A DNA stretch of 64,000 nt from Bacteroidales bacterium (GTDB taxonomy: Bacteria; Bacteroidota; Bacteroidia; Bacteroidales; UBA12077), in the NCBI GenBank assembly GCA_027859205.1, contig JAQIBH010000090.1, positions 1 to 64,000 of the forward strand, in the 5' to 3' direction. The translations under genes were made by a program, and so were the position numbers. The notes beneath the pieces are model-generated. The model was given only the letters and a program-made list of their open reading frames with translations, had not been told where the DNA came from and did not search any database. Shown piece after piece: positions 34,019 to 43,326 of this stretch. Positions within the stretch are counted from its first letter, which is position 1. The number at the start of each line of letters is the position of its first letter.

Positions 34019-36817
34019 TTATGCAAACAATTTTTCTTTTAAATATTTTCCAGTATAAGATTCTCTACATTTAATCAGTTCTTCGGGTGTACCTTCAAAT
34101 ACGATACTTCCTCCATATTTTCCTCCTTCCGGACCCAAGTCAATAATCCAATCACCAGATTTTATTATTTCAAGGTTATGTTCAATAATTAATACAGAGT
34201 TTCCTCTTGAAATTAGTGCATTGAATGCTTCGAGAAGTTTTTTTATATCATGAAAATGTAATCCTGTTGTAGGTTCATCAAAAATGAATAAAGTAGATTG
34301 CTTAGAATTTTCTTTGCTTAAAAATGAAGCCAGTTTAACTCTTTGACTTTCTCCTCCGCTTAAAGTGCTAGACGATTGGCCAAGTTTAATATACCCTAAA
34401 CCTACTTCGGCAAGTGGAGAGAGTTTGCTTACAATCTTTTTCTCGGTTGATCCAATTCCTTCATTAAAAAACTCTATAGCCTCATTTACGGTCATCTCCA
34501 AAATATTAAAGATGTTATTGTTTCGATATTTTACATCTAAAATTTCTTCTTTAAATCTTTTCCCGTGGCAATGGTCACAAATTAAAGTAACATCAGCCAT
34601 AAATTGCATTTCAACCTTTATTACACCTTCACCCTGACATTCTTCGCACCGTCCACCATCAATATTAAATGAGTAATGTGATGCTTTGAAATTGTTTATT
34701 TTAGATAATTGCTGATTCGCATATAGTTTTCTAATTTCATCGTATGCTTTTAAGTAAGTAACAGGATTAGATCTGGACGATTTGCCAATAGGATTTTGAT
34801 CAACAAACTCAATGTTTTCAAGTTGGTTAATATCACCTTGTAATTTATCAAATTTTCCCGTTTTTTCTCCTGTGCCTAATAATATTTTACTCAATGCTGG
34901 CGATAATATATTTTTTACTAATGTTGATTTACCTGAGCCGCTAACACCTGTAACGACAGTTAATACATTTAAAGGAAATTTAACATTAATATTTTTTAAA
35001 TTATTTTCTCTTGCTTCTGTAACTTCTATAAAATTATTCCATTTGCGTCTCTCTTTGGGAATATTTATAAATTTTCTTCCTGTAAGATATTTTGCTGTTA
35101 AAGAGTTTTTATCTTTGATTAGTTGTTCTCTGTTTCCGTGAAAAATAATTTCGCCACCTAATCTTCCAGCAAAAGGACCTATGTCAATTATTTCATCAGC
35201 TGATTTAATAATATCTTCATCGTGTTCAACAACAATAACTGTATTGCCAATTCTTTGTAAGTGTTTTAAGACGGATATAAGTTGATTGTTGTCTCTGGAA
35301 TGTAAACCAATACTTGGCTCGTCAAGAATATAAAGAGAACCTACAAGACTGCTTCCAAGTGATGTAGCAAGATTTATTCGTTGTGATTCTCCACCTGAAA
35401 GAGTTGAGGATAATCTGTTTAAAGTTAAGTAGCCAAGTCCTACATTCATAAGAAAATCTAAACGACTATTTATTTCAATTAAAATGCGTTTAGAAACATC
35501 TTTCTCAAAATCGGTTAATGTAAGGTCTTTGAAAAAGAGTTGTAACTCATCAATTGGCAATAAGACTAAATCTTGTAAAGATTTATTATCTATTTTAATA
35601 TAAGAAGCTTCTTTCTTGAGACGTGTACCTCTGCAATCGGGACAGGTTGTTTTACCTCGATATCTTGATAACATCACACGGTATTGAATCTTATATTTTT
35701 GCTCCTCTAAATGTTCAAAAAATGTATTAAGTCCCCAGAAATGCTTATTGCCAGTCCAAAGTAGCTGTTTTTGATCATCAGATAAATCGAAAAAGGGTTT
35801 ATGAATTGGGAAATCAAATTTATCAGCATTATAAACGAGTTTATTTTTCCATTCTTGCATTTTTTCCCCACGCCAACATGCGATTGCTTCTTCGTATACA
35901 GATAATCCTTTATTTGGAATTACTAAATCTTCGTCAATTCCAATAATTTTACCATAACCTTCGCATCGAGGACAAGCTCCTACAGGATTATTAAAACTAA
36001 ATGTATGAACCGTAGGATCTTCAAACTCAATTCCATCTGCTTCAAATTTATTTGAGAATGTTTCACATGTATTTGGTTCTCCAAAAGCTTTAATAATGCA
36101 ATATCCCTTACCTTCCGAAAATGCAATTTGTACCGAATCTGCAAATCGACTCAAGGAATCCTCGTTTGTTTCAACTTTAATTCTGTCAACAACTCTATTA
36201 AATGAATCTTTCTTATTTATTGATGAAGAATTTTCAAGCAAATCACTGATTTTAAAAATCTCGAAATTTTGTTCAATTCTTGAAATACCTTCATTGTGCA
36301 ACATTTTAAGATATTCTTCAAATGATTTTCCATTATTAGGAGTAAATGGGGCAAGAATTAAAAGTTTTGAGTTTTCATTAAAACTAGTAATATAGTTTAC
36401 GACATCAGTTACGGAATGTCGTTGTACTATTTTATTCGAAATAGGAGAGAAAGTTTTTCCAATACGGGCAAACAAGAGTTTAAAATAGTCGTAAACCTCG
36501 GTAGATGTTCCAACAGTTGATCTTGGATTTCTTGTGTTTACTTTTTGTTCGATCGCAATTGCAGGAGGAATCCCTTGAATGAGTTCAACGTCGGGCTTGT
36601 TTATTTTGCCTAAAAATTGCCTTGCATAAGAAGATAAACTTTCAACATATCGTCTTTGTCCTTCGGCATAAATAGTGTCGAATGCCAATGATGATTTTCC
36701 GGAACCTGAAACGCCAGTGATAACAACAAATTTATCACGAGGAATATTAATATTAATGTTCTTTAAATTATGAACTTTTGCACCTTTTATATGGATGTAT
36801 TGATCTTTGTTTGGCAT
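34019..36817 (-). CDS. uvrA: excinuclease ABC subunit A
   Basis: 932 residues. Both ATPase halves are intact: [19 protein letters not shown] (Walker A, residue about 35) and [15 protein letters not shown] in the second half. ABC signatures are [13 protein letters not shown] and [13 protein letters not shown]. Zn-binding Cys sets appear in [19 protein letters not shown] and [10 protein letters not shown] with CDHCHGKRF. It finds bulky DNA lesions and loads UvrB. Bacteroidota often carry more than one UvrA; this one has the full-length form with the [15 protein letters not shown] region of classical UvrA. Confidence 0.95.
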   Translation of the reverse strand: MPNKDQYIHIKGAKVHNLKNININIPRDKFVVITGVSGSGKSSLAFDTIYAEGQRRYVESLSSYARQFLGKINKPDVELIQGIPPAIAIEQKVNTRNPRSTVGTSTEVYDYFKLLFARIGKTFSPISNKIVQRHSVTDVVNYITSFNENSKLLILAPFTPNNGKSFEEYLKMLHNEGISRIEQNFEIFKISDLLENSSSINKKDSFNRVVDRIKVETNEDSLSRFADSVQIAFSEGKGYCIIKAFGEPNTCETFSNKFEADGIEFEDPTVHTFSFNNPVGACPRCEGYGKIIGIDEDLVIPNKGLSVYEEAIACWRGEKMQEWKNKLVYNADKFDFPIHKPFFDLSDDQKQLLWTGNKHFWGLNTFFEHLEEQKYKIQYRVMLSRYRGKTTCPDCRGTRLKKEASYIKIDNKSLQDLVLLPIDELQLFFKDLTLTDFEKDVSKRILIEINSRLDFLMNVGLGYLTLNRLSSTLSGGESQRINLATSLGSSLVGSLYILDEPSIGLHSRDNNQLISVLKHLQRIGNTVIVVEHDEDIIKSADEIIDIGPFAGRLGGEIIFHGNREQLIKDKNSLTAKYLTGRKFINIPKERRKWNNFIEVTEARENNLKNINVKFPLNVLTVVTGVSGSGKSTLVKNILSPALSKILLGTGEKTGKFDKLQGDINQLENIEFVDQNPIGKSSRSNPVTYLKAYDEIRKLYANQQLSKINNFKASHYSFNIDGGRCEECQGEGVIKVEMQFMADVTLICDHCHGKRFKEEILDVKYRNNNIFNILEMTVNEAIEFFNEGIGSTEKKIVSKLSPLAEVGLGYIKLGQSSSTLSGGESQRVKLASFLSKENSKQSTLFIFDEPTTGLHFHDIKKLLEAFNALISRGNSVLIIEHNLEIIKSGDWIIDLGPEGGKYGGSIVFEGTPEELIKCRESYTGKYLKEKLFA

Positions 36818-36867
36818 AAAAATTGAATAATAATAATAATAAAGAATGTTAACAAAACTTAATTGGT

Positions 36868-36898
36868 TTTGAATTAAATGATTTTTTTATTTATATTG
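36868..36898 (+). promoter_or_regulatory. weak candidate promoter of the sigma factor gene
   Basis: TTTG (36868-36871) and TATATTG (36892-36898) are 20 bases apart, roughly the Bacteroidota spacing, but the second box lacks one T of TAnnTTTG. The leader to the start codon is about 90 bases. Confidence 0.3.
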
Positions 36899-36980
36899 CA
36901 CTAAATTAGTTAATTAAATTCTAACCTAAAACACGGAGGATTGTTTATCGATTAAACTTCTACTTTTTTAAATCATTAAA

Positions 36981-36989
36981 AAAGGAGGT
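36981..36989 (+). promoter_or_regulatory. strong Shine-Dalgarno before the TTG-started sigma factor gene
   Basis: AAAGGAGGT lies five bases before the TTG at 36994. Almost no other gene in the window has such a site, as expected for Bacteroidota. It supports TTG as the true start. Confidence 0.75.
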
Positions 36990-36993
36990 CGTT

Positions 36994-37584
36994 TTGAAAA
37001 AATCAAAACTCACCGATCATGAACTTGTAACAGAGTTTATTGGGGGTAAACAATCTAGTTTCGAAATCATAGTTAATCGCCACAAAGATAAAGTTTTTAC
37101 TTATATCTTGTTAATGGTAAAAAGTGAGCATTTAGCTCATGACATTTTTCAGGAAACTTTTATAAAAGTTGTTAAATCACTTCATGCTGGTAAATATCAA
37201 GAGAACGGTAAATTCATATCGTGGGTAGTTCGTATAGCACATAATTTAATTATTGATCATTTTAGGAAAGAGAAACAAATGAGAACTTTTTCTAATGATG
37301 ACTACGAAACGGATATTTTTAATTCATCAAAGTTTTCTGATAGTACCATTGAAGATGATATTATTCAGGATCAGATTATGTCAGATGTTCGCCAATTAGT
37401 AGATTTTTTACCCAATGAACAGAAGGAAGTTATTGTATTGCGTCATTTTATGGGATTAAGTTTTAAGGAGATATCAGAGCAAACAAATGTTAGTATAAAT
37501 ACTGCTTTAGGCCGTATGAGATACGCTTTAATTAATTTACGAAAATTAGTTAATGAGAAAAATCTGAGTTTAACTATTGCATAA
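36994..37584 (+). CDS. ECF-type RNA polymerase sigma factor
   Basis: 196 residues from a TTG start behind a strong Shine-Dalgarno. Region 2 is seen as DIFQETFIKVVKSLHAGKY and FISWVVRIAHNLIIDHFRKEK, and region 4 as LPNEQKEVIVLRHFMGLSFKEISEQ and NTALGRMRYALINLRK. It should direct polymerase to an alternative promoter set. There is no FecR-like or zinc anti-sigma gene next to it; the following gene encodes a 62-residue acidic protein. It lies divergent from uvrA. Confidence 0.92.
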   Translation: MKKSKLTDHELVTEFIGGKQSSFEIIVNRHKDKVFTYILLMVKSEHLAHDIFQETFIKVVKSLHAGKYQENGKFISWVVRIAHNLIIDHFRKEKQMRTFSNDDYETDIFNSSKFSDSTIEDDIIQDQIMSDVRQLVDFLPNEQKEVIVLRHFMGLSFKEISEQTNVSINTALGRMRYALINLRKLVNEKNLSLTIA

Positions 37585-37674
37585 AATAAATAAAGATGAA
37601 AAAAAGTTAGAACAAAATATAATAAAGAATTAGCCGTAAGCGTTCTAAAGATAAATCAAAACTTATTATAGCCT

Positions 37675-37863
37675 ATGGTGAAAAATTTTACTCTAACTTA
37701 TCTTTACGGTAATTTTGATGAAAGTGAGCTGAAATTTAATGAATTAAATGAATATGATTTAAGTGAGTTTGATAGTATTTTTACTTTTATTGAAAAAAAT
37801 ACAAAAAAGATACCAGAAAGAATAGTTAATAATGTAATTGATTTTGCAAGAAACTATTCTTAA
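37675..37863 (+). CDS. small acidic protein following the sigma factor gene
   Basis: 62 residues, no known family. It is acidic in the first half (DESELKFNELNEYDLSEFDS) and ends in a basic helix (KKIPERIVNNVIDFARNYS). It lies 90 bases after the sigma factor gene and ends in a terminator, so the two are probably one transcript. It might modulate the sigma factor, but the sequence does not show this. Confidence 0.55.
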   Translation: MVKNFTLTYLYGNFDESELKFNELNEYDLSEFDSIFTFIEKNTKKIPERIVNNVIDFARNYS

Positions 37864-37885
37864 TTAATGATTACGTAAGACTTTT

Positions 37886-37918
37886 AAGAGATGATGTTAA
37901 ATATCATCTCTTTTTTTA
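37886..37918 (+). terminator. terminator after the sigma factor unit
   Basis: AAGAGATGAT and ATCATCTCTT pair around GTTAAAT, followed by seven T. Confidence 0.88.
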
Positions 37919-37958
37919 TGCAAAAAACTTGACTTGTATTAATTTTTTTAATATTATT

Positions 37959-37979
37959 GTGATATCAATTTGATATCAC
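37959..37979. promoter_or_regulatory. perfect 21-bp palindromic operator before the SPFH operon
   Basis: GTGATATCAA and TTGATATCAC are exact inverted repeats of 10 bases around a single T. The site lies 31 bases before the SPFH start, a position that would block transcription when bound. Each arm holds a GATATC, the EcoRV sequence. The ribbon-helix-helix protein encoded at 39386 in the same operon is a candidate ligand, which would mean autoregulation (inference). Confidence 0.7.
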
Positions 37980-38010
37980 TATTTAATTATTTAATTTAAA
38001 AAAGATAGAA

Positions 38011-38865
38011 ATGAAAAATGAAAAAGTATTTTCGGCAGCACCAGGTTTTTTGATGCTATTTTTGGAAATAATTATGCTGGGAATTGGTATTGCAGGTTTA
38101 ATTTACTTGCATAACTTATGGTTTTTGGCTTTATTAATTATTGGTATTTTTATGCTTATAGGACTAGTAATTGTAAATCCAAATGAATCTATGGTTCTCG
38201 TTCTTTTTGGAGCGTATAAAGGAACAATTAAGGAAAATGGTTTTTTCTGGATAAATCCATTTTATACTAGAAGAAAGATTTCGCTTAGAGCTCGAAATTT
38301 TGATAGCGAGCCTAGTAAAGTTAACGACAAGGTTGGTAATCCAATTAAAATTGGAGTTGTATTGGTTTGGAAGGTAGAAAATACTTACAAAGCTGCTTTT
38401 GAGGTGAATGAATATGAACATTTTGTTGTTGTTCAGAGTGAAGCTGCACTTCGTAAACTTGCTGGAAAATACCCTTATGATAATTTTGAAGTTGAGGAAG
38501 CCGAGATTACCTTAAGATCGGGTGTTGAAGAAGTAAATCATGAATTGGAAAAAGAAATTGTTGAGAGATTGGAAATTGCAGGTATTCACGTTATTGAAGC
38601 ACGTATAAATTATATTGCATATGCAGAGGAAATAGCAAGTGCTATGCTTAGAAGACAGCAAGCAACTGCTATAGTAGCAGCTCGACATAAAATTGTTGAA
38701 GGAGCAGTAGGTATGGTTGAAATTGCTTTAGAACAATTAGCTGGTAAAAACATTATTGAATTGGATCAGGAGGCAAAAGCAGCCATGGTTAGTAATTTAA
38801 TGGTTGTTCTTTGTTCTGATGAATCTGCAAGACCGGTTGTTAATACAGGAACACTAAATCATTAA
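38011..38865 (+). CDS. SPFH/band 7 domain membrane protein
   Basis: 284 residues. Two N-terminal membrane segments (about 10-31 and 34-53) are followed by the SPFH domain (about 55-210: NPNESMVLVLFGAYKGTIKENGFFWINPF in parts, RNFDSEPSKVNDKVGNPI, VVQSEAALRKLAGKYPYDN) and a helical tail with EIASAMLRRQQATAIVAARHKIVEGA. Such proteins form oligomeric membrane microdomain scaffolds like HflK/C and YqiK. It opens an operon of five small genes behind a palindromic operator. Confidence 0.9.
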   Translation: MKNEKVFSAAPGFLMLFLEIIMLGIGIAGLIYLHNLWFLALLIIGIFMLIGLVIVNPNESMVLVLFGAYKGTIKENGFFWINPFYTRRKISLRARNFDSEPSKVNDKVGNPIKIGVVLVWKVENTYKAAFEVNEYEHFVVVQSEAALRKLAGKYPYDNFEVEEAEITLRSGVEEVNHELEKEIVERLEIAGIHVIEARINYIAYAEEIASAMLRRQQATAIVAARHKIVEGAVGMVEIALEQLAGKNIIELDQEAKAAMVSNLMVVLCSDESARPVVNTGTLNH

Positions 38866-38875
38866 GCTCTAATTT

Positions 38876-39373
38876 ATGAAATTACATTTCTCAGAAAAGC
38901 AGAGTTTTAGGAATGTTTGGATTCTAGTAGGCTTTATTTTAATCAATGGTCTTACTGTTTATGGGTTATACCAACAAGTATTGCTAGGAAAACCATGGGG
39001 AAATAATCCTATGTCAAATTCAGGATTAATTATCACTGAAGTGTTAGTATTTGCATTTTCTTTATGGTATTGGAATATTAAACTTGTAGTTAAAGTTCTT
39101 GATGAAGGTATTTATATTAAATTTTTAATGATGCAGTTTAAATATAAATTGATAGAATTTAATCAGATAGATACTTGTAAAGCAATTGAATATAATGCGA
39201 TTAAAGAATTTGGAGGCTGGGGAATAAAAGGAATAAAGCATAAAAAGGCATATACAACTTCTGGAAAATTTGGAGTACAATTAAAACTTAAGAATGGGAA
39301 TACTGTTTTAATAGGTACTAAAAAGCCAGATGGCTTAACTCTAGCAATAGATAAAAATCTGAATAATATTTAA
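38876..39373 (+). CDS. membrane protein with PH-like tail (DUF6141-type)
   Basis: 165 residues. Two transmembrane segments (about 13-33 and 50-70) are followed by a beta-rich cytoplasmic part that includes IKEFGGWGIKGIKHKKAYTT and GVQLKLKNGNTVLIGTKKPDGL, a pattern seen in the DUF6141 group and in bacterial PH-like domains. It lies 10 bases after the SPFH gene and probably works with it at the membrane. Function unknown. Confidence 0.75.
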   Translation: MKLHFSEKQSFRNVWILVGFILINGLTVYGLYQQVLLGKPWGNNPMSNSGLIITEVLVFAFSLWYWNIKLVVKVLDEGIYIKFLMMQFKYKLIEFNQIDTCKAIEYNAIKEFGGWGIKGIKHKKAYTTSGKFGVQLKLKNGNTVLIGTKKPDGLTLAIDKNLNNI

Positions 39374-39385
39374 ATTAATTAGAAA

Positions 39386-39565
39386 ATGTCTAAAAAGAAA
39401 TCTTTTGTACTTAGACTTAACGAGGATAAAATGAAAGCACTTGAAAAGTGGGCTGCGGATGAGTTTCGTAGTGCCAATGGTCAAATTGAATGGATTATTA
39501 CTAAGGCATTAAAAGATTCCAAGAGATTAAAAAAAACAGATTTATCAAATACTGATGAAGATTAA
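39386..39565 (+). CDS. Arc-type ribbon-helix-helix DNA-binding protein
   Basis: 59 residues from ATG at 39386. The N-terminal strand KKSFVLRLNEDKMKALEKWA followed by helices ANGQIEWIITKALKDS is the Arc/MetJ ribbon-helix-helix pattern: one beta strand, then two helices. It dimerises and binds palindromes, and the 21-bp inverted repeat before this operon is an obvious candidate. It lies 12 bases after the DUF6141-type gene and 12 before the next. Confidence 0.8.
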   Translation: MSKKKSFVLRLNEDKMKALEKWAADEFRSANGQIEWIITKALKDSKRLKKTDLSNTDED

Positions 39566-39577
39566 TATACCAAAATA

Positions 39578-40168
39578 ATGGAAAAAGAAAAGTCATCTGT
39601 AGATATTTTAAAAGAAATTGCAAAGAGAGCTAATTGGGAATTTAGTTTAACTGAAAAAACTTTAAATACTCGTTATGGAAATAGTGCGAGAAATGTAATA
39701 ATTAAGAATCATCAAATTAGTGATTCATATTTTATTTCTGCTCAAACAACTAATTTTGATAAATACAGAATTTATAGTGGTATATTTTTTCCGGTTACTG
39801 GATCCAATAATTATAAATTATTGATTCGAAAAAGGAATCAGCTCGATAAGTTTAGCTTTCGTAAAAATAGACTAAGGTTTAAAATAGGGAATAGCAGCTT
39901 TGATTCAAAAGTATATATCGAAACAAATAATGATATCGAAACACATAAGCTGTTGAGTAACTCAAAAATTCAACTAGAAATTATTGAATTTGTATATTCT
40001 GCAGATTGTTTATATGTCGGATTCAATGAAATAAATCCAGGTTTTAATAAAGATTTGGAAGGGAAGAAATTTTTATCGGTATTCATGGCATTAGGATGGA
40101 TGATTGACAAAAAAATGATTGACAAAGCATATAGACTTGGTGAATTATTAAAAAGTAAGTTTAGCTAA
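39578..40168 (+). CDS. unknown 196-residue protein of the SPFH operon
   Basis: No family is certain. The middle (FDSKVYIETNNDIETHKLLS, then LEIIEFVYSADCLYVGFNEINPGF) recalls the DUF3137 arrangement of a conserved FD..F.V..ND...A..LL pattern. Basic residues are frequent in 80-105 (RKRNQLDKFSFRKNRLRFK). There is no membrane segment. It shares the operon with the SPFH and ribbon-helix-helix genes and is followed by a Zn-ribbon gene 11 bases later. Confidence 0.7.
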   Translation: MEKEKSSVDILKEIAKRANWEFSLTEKTLNTRYGNSARNVIIKNHQISDSYFISAQTTNFDKYRIYSGIFFPVTGSNNYKLLIRKRNQLDKFSFRKNRLRFKIGNSSFDSKVYIETNNDIETHKLLSNSKIQLEIIEFVYSADCLYVGFNEINPGFNKDLEGKKFLSVFMALGWMIDKKMIDKAYRLGELLKSKFS

Positions 40169-40179
40169 AATAAATAATT

Positions 40180-40392
40180 TTGTATAAAAATTACAAATAC
40201 ACTTGTTGGAAATGTAATGGCAAACAGTATGAAGTAGGTGAAATTAGAACCACCGGAAGCTTTATGATGAAATTATTTAATATTCAGAATATTAAGTTTA
40301 CTACGGTTACCTGTTCGAAATGTCAGTATACAGAACTATTCAAAACTGCGAGCAGTAAGTTTGGAAATGTTGTAGATTTCTTTACAAATTAG
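40180..40392 (+). CDS. Zn-ribbon protein (DUF2082-like), TTG start
   Basis: 70 residues from a TTG at 40180. Two CxxC knuckles, TCWKCNGK and TCSKCQYTELFK, and the segments YEVGEIRTTGSFMMKLFNIQ and KFTTVTC fit the DUF2082 family of nucleic-acid-binding Zn-ribbons, with most conserved positions kept. It ends the SPFH operon. No clear terminator follows; about 170 bases separate it from the restriction genes. Confidence 0.75.
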   Translation: MYKNYKYTCWKCNGKQYEVGEIRTTGSFMMKLFNIQNIKFTTVTCSKCQYTELFKTASSKFGNVVDFFTN

Positions 40393-40564
40393 AAGGCAAA
40401 GATTTCATATTACTGAATGTTAGTCGATTTTGGATGATGTTTGAAAAGGTATTTTTAAATAGATTTACTAATGTTTTAACTGAATATATATTGAAAGTAA
40501 TACATTGAAAATAAAAGGTTTTACAAAGGATTATTAATTATCTTAGCAAACAATAAAATAGAAA

Positions 40565-41470
40565 ATTAATGAAAAAAATACAATTGAATTTGAGGAAGCG
40601 TTAGATGAATTTGTTGAGGAATTAAAAACTTATGTTTCTACTGAAACTGGAGATTGGACAATTAAAGGCTTTATAGATATTTATAAAAATATTTATACTA
40701 TATCTTCGGATACAAAAATAGTTTCAAAAATACTTGAGATACATATTTTTCCCGAAATTTTAAGATTTGCTGAACGGATAGGATATAAGATTATTTTAGC
40801 TGAGCATCAAAATTGGTATCCAGACTTGACTTTTGTTCATAAGCAAAATGATGCTATCAAATTCGCACTTGATTTAAAAACAACATTTCGTAGAAATAAT
40901 AAAACAGCTGGATTCACATTGGGAAGTCATGGTGCTTATTTTAAGGAGAGAGATAAGGATAAAAACATACAATTTCCATACAATCAATATACTGGACACT
41001 ATTGTTTAGGTATAATTTATACAAGAACTGACTTCGAAGAAGATTTGGCAGAAACAGAAATTTATAAAGTTAATGACTTGGAAGAGCAGTACGGAGACGT
41101 ACCAGACCCAATTGGAGAAAGGCAAGTTACTCCAATAGATAACCTAAGATCGATTACTTCAGTAATTAAAGATTTTGATTTTTTCGCTGCAGCAAAATGG
41201 AAAATTTCTAGTGACAGTCAAGGTTCAGGCAATACAGCAAATATTGGTTCAATCAATGATATAGACGATTTAAAAGCAGGCAATGGAGTTTTTAGCAAAT
41301 TAGGAGAATCGTGGTTCGATGAATATTGGATGAATTATGGCATTGCAACTATGATTAAAGATGGGGAAACTGTTATAATAACTAATATTTGGGATTTTTT
41401 AGAGTTTAAAGGTAGAACAGATTTGTTTGAAAGTGTTGTGGCAAAAGGAGCAAAAAGGAGAAAAAAATGA
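40565..41470 (+). CDS. EcoRV-family type II restriction endonuclease, start region frameshifted
   Basis: The open frame matches EcoRV along most of its length: [46 protein letters not shown] and [10 protein letters not shown] against EcoRV HYPDFTL, IAIDIKTTY, FTLGGYTSF, YPFDQYIAHW and SGNTTNIGSI. The catalytic triad (Asp87, Asp103 and Lys105, counted from 40565) has exactly the EcoRV spacing of D74, D90 and K92. The frame has no ATG or other usual start upstream of these residues. An ATG at 40569 is one base out: it is followed by seven A, and eight would bring it into frame ([15 protein letters not shown]). A TTG at 40826 would start too late and lose the first catalytic Asp. It overlaps the methyltransferase start by 4 bases (ATGA). 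Confidence 0.85.
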   Translation: MNEKNTIEFEEALDEFVEELKTYVSTETGDWTIKGFIDIYKNIYTISSDTKIVSKILEIHIFPEILRFAERIGYKIILAEHQNWYPDLTFVHKQNDAIKFALDLKTTFRRNNKTAGFTLGSHGAYFKERDKDKNIQFPYNQYTGHYCLGIIYTRTDFEEDLAETEIYKVNDLEEQYGDVPDPIGERQVTPIDNLRSITSVIKDFDFFAAAKWKISSDSQGSGNTANIGSINDIDDLKAGNGVFSKLGESWFDEYWMNYGIATMIKDGETVIITNIWDFLEFKGRTDLFESVVAKGAKRRKK

Positions 41471-42450
41471 AAATATTTGTGCCACCAATAAAATCACAAG
41501 GAATAAAAACGAAACTTGTGAAATGGATATTTTCTAATGTTGCGGAAAATAAATTTGATAGATGGGTAGAGCCATTTATGGGAACTGGTGTTGTTGCTTT
41601 TAATATACGCCCCCAAAAAGCTCTTTTATGTGATAGTAATCCACACATAATTAAATTTTATAAGGCTTTACAAACTAAGGAAATAACATCTGGCTTAGTT
41701 AGAAGTTATTTAAAAGAAGAAGGAAGTAAACTTTTAAAAACAGATGGTCAATATTATTATGAAGTACGTGAAAGATTTAATTCAGATGGAAATCCTCTTG
41801 ATTTTTTATTTTTAAGCCGTTCTTGTTTTAATGGCATGATGAGATTTAACAAAAAGGGTGGTTTTAATGTTCCTTTTTGCAAGAAGCCAAATCGATTTGC
41901 TCAAGCACTTGTGACTAAAATTACAAATCAAGTAGAAAATATTTCACAAATAATTAATAATGGAGATTTTGAATTTAAAAACCAAGATTTTAAAGAAACA
42001 TTAAAAGAAGTAGAATCTGGCGATATGGTTTATTCAGATCCTCCATACATTGGTAGACACGTTGATTACTTCGATTCTTGGTCTGAAGAAGAAGAACTAA
42101 TTTTGAATAAGGGTTTAGTTGACTCAAACGCTAAATTTATTCTTTCAACTTGGCTGAGCAATAAATATAGAATTAATGATTATGTCTTTTCAATTTGGAA
42201 AGACTCTTTCATAACAACAAAAGAACATTTTTATCATGTTGGAGGAAAAGAGGCTAATAGAAATGCAGTTTATGAAGCATTACTTTCTAATATTAAATTT
42301 GAATACAGTATTTTAAATTCAGAAATGAAATCAAGGATTGAATTAAATGAGTCGCAACTTACTATAAGTGAAAGAGAATATAAAATTCCAACTCAGTTAT
42401 CTTTAACATTAGAAGAAGAACAAAAGCATATGATACATAATAAGAAATAG
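41467..42450 (+). CDS. EcoRV-type DNA adenine methyltransferase (alpha class)
   Basis: 327 residues of the D12/Dam family. The SAM-binding motif I is [13 protein letters not shown] (residues 34-46), followed by acidic [11 protein letters not shown]. The catalytic motif IV is SDPPYIG (190-196). It should methylate N6 of adenine in the target of the partner endonuclease, so GATATC by homology to M.EcoRV, although this is not read from the sequence. It is longer than M.EcoRV (298). It overlaps the endonuclease gene, which gives coupled translation. Confidence 0.88.
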   Translation: MKIFVPPIKSQGIKTKLVKWIFSNVAENKFDRWVEPFMGTGVVAFNIRPQKALLCDSNPHIIKFYKALQTKEITSGLVRSYLKEEGSKLLKTDGQYYYEVRERFNSDGNPLDFLFLSRSCFNGMMRFNKKGGFNVPFCKKPNRFAQALVTKITNQVENISQIINNGDFEFKNQDFKETLKEVESGDMVYSDPPYIGRHVDYFDSWSEEEELILNKGLVDSNAKFILSTWLSNKYRINDYVFSIWKDSFITTKEHFYHVGGKEANRNAVYEALLSNIKFEYSILNSEMKSRIELNESQLTISEREYKIPTQLSLTLEEEQKHMIHNKK

Positions 42451-42552
42451 AGGCAAAATCTTAGAATAATCTTTTCTAACTTCAATTTTTTTGATTTTAA
42501 ATAAAAGTTATGTCCATCTTATATATTCCAAAATGTTACTTATTTGTCAAGC

Positions 42553-42579
42553 TTAGGAGGATGAATTTCATCCTCCTAA
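42553..42579. terminator. bidirectional hairpin between the methyltransferase and rsmE
   Basis: TTAGGAGGATGA and TCATCCTCCTAA form a 12-bp perfect stem with a small loop. The right arm ends at the rsmE stop codon. Confidence 0.8.
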
Positions 42580-43277
42580 TTATTTATAAGATTAATTGTA
42601 TGACAAGCTACCATTCCTGCCGTTTCAGTTCTTAAACGACTTTCTCCGAGGCTTATCTCATAAAAGGCATTTTGTTTTGCTTGTACAATTTCTTCAGTAC
42701 TAAAATCTCCTTCAGGTCCAATTAATATTAAGGCATTTTCGTCTTTATTATAGATGTTTTTTAATTGGAACTTTTTATTTTCTTCGCAATGGGCAATATA
42801 TTTTTTGCAATCAGTATTCTGATTAATAAAATCATTATAAGTTGTTAAATTATTTAATTTAGGTTTATAAGCTTTAATAGATTGTTTAACGGCGGATATA
42901 ATAATTTTTTCTAATCTTTCTGGTTTAATACTTTTTCTTTCAGAATGTTCGCAAATTATTGGTGTTATTTCGTCAATTCCAATTTCGGTAGCTTTCTCAA
43001 GAAACCATTCAAAGCGATCGATATTTTTAGTAGGAGCTATGGCAATATGTAAATAATGGTTTCTTTTTCCAAACTCTTTTTTTGTATCAGTTATTTCAAC
43101 GATACATTTTTTAGGATTGGAGTCGATAATTTTAGCAGAATAAAAGCCACCTTTGCCATCTATAAGTTGAATTTCATCGTTTGTATTTAATCGTAATACC
43201 TTAATACAATGTTTTGATTCAATTTCATTAAGAGTATATAAATTACTACTTAAATCTGGTGTATAGAATAAATGCAT
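42576..43277 (-). CDS. rsmE: 16S rRNA m3U1498 methyltransferase
   Basis: 233 residues, the family length. The SPOUT knot signatures are LILIGPEGDFSTEEI and SLGESRLRTETAGMVACH at the C-terminus, and an N-terminal PUA-like domain begins HLFYTPDL. It methylates N3 of U1498 of 16S rRNA. It reads divergently from the phosphodiesterase gene at 43327. Confidence 0.93.
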   Translation of the reverse strand: MHLFYTPDLSSNLYTLNEIESKHCIKVLRLNTNDEIQLIDGKGGFYSAKIIDSNPKKCIVEITDTKKEFGKRNHYLHIAIAPTKNIDRFEWFLEKATEIGIDEITPIICEHSERKSIKPERLEKIIISAVKQSIKAYKPKLNNLTTYNDFINQNTDCKKYIAHCEENKKFQLKNIYNKDENALILIGPEGDFSTEEIVQAKQNAFYEISLGESRLRTETAGMVACHTINLINN

Positions 43278-43278
43278 T

Positions 43279-43305
43279 TATCTTTGTGTTTGATTAGCAA
43301 AAATA
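43279..43305. promoter_or_regulatory. two overlapping divergent -7 boxes between rsmE and the YfcE-type gene
   Basis: The plus strand carries TATCTTTG at 43279-43286 (41 bases before the YfcE-type start), and the minus strand carries TATTTTTG at 43298-43305 (20 bases before rsmE). Both fit TAnnTTTG. Two promoters in so short a spacer would compete for polymerase. Confidence 0.42.
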
Positions 43306-43326
43306 ATCATTGAAAATCAATATTAA

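Noticed and set aside
37675-37863. Anti-sigma factor downstream of the ECF sigma gene
   Set aside because: The 62-residue protein has no zinc motif, no membrane helix and no FecR or ASD signature.
40826-41470. Endonuclease starting at TTG 40826
   Set aside because: That start would remove the first 87 codons, including the catalytic Asp in WYPD and the EcoRV-matching N-terminal part.
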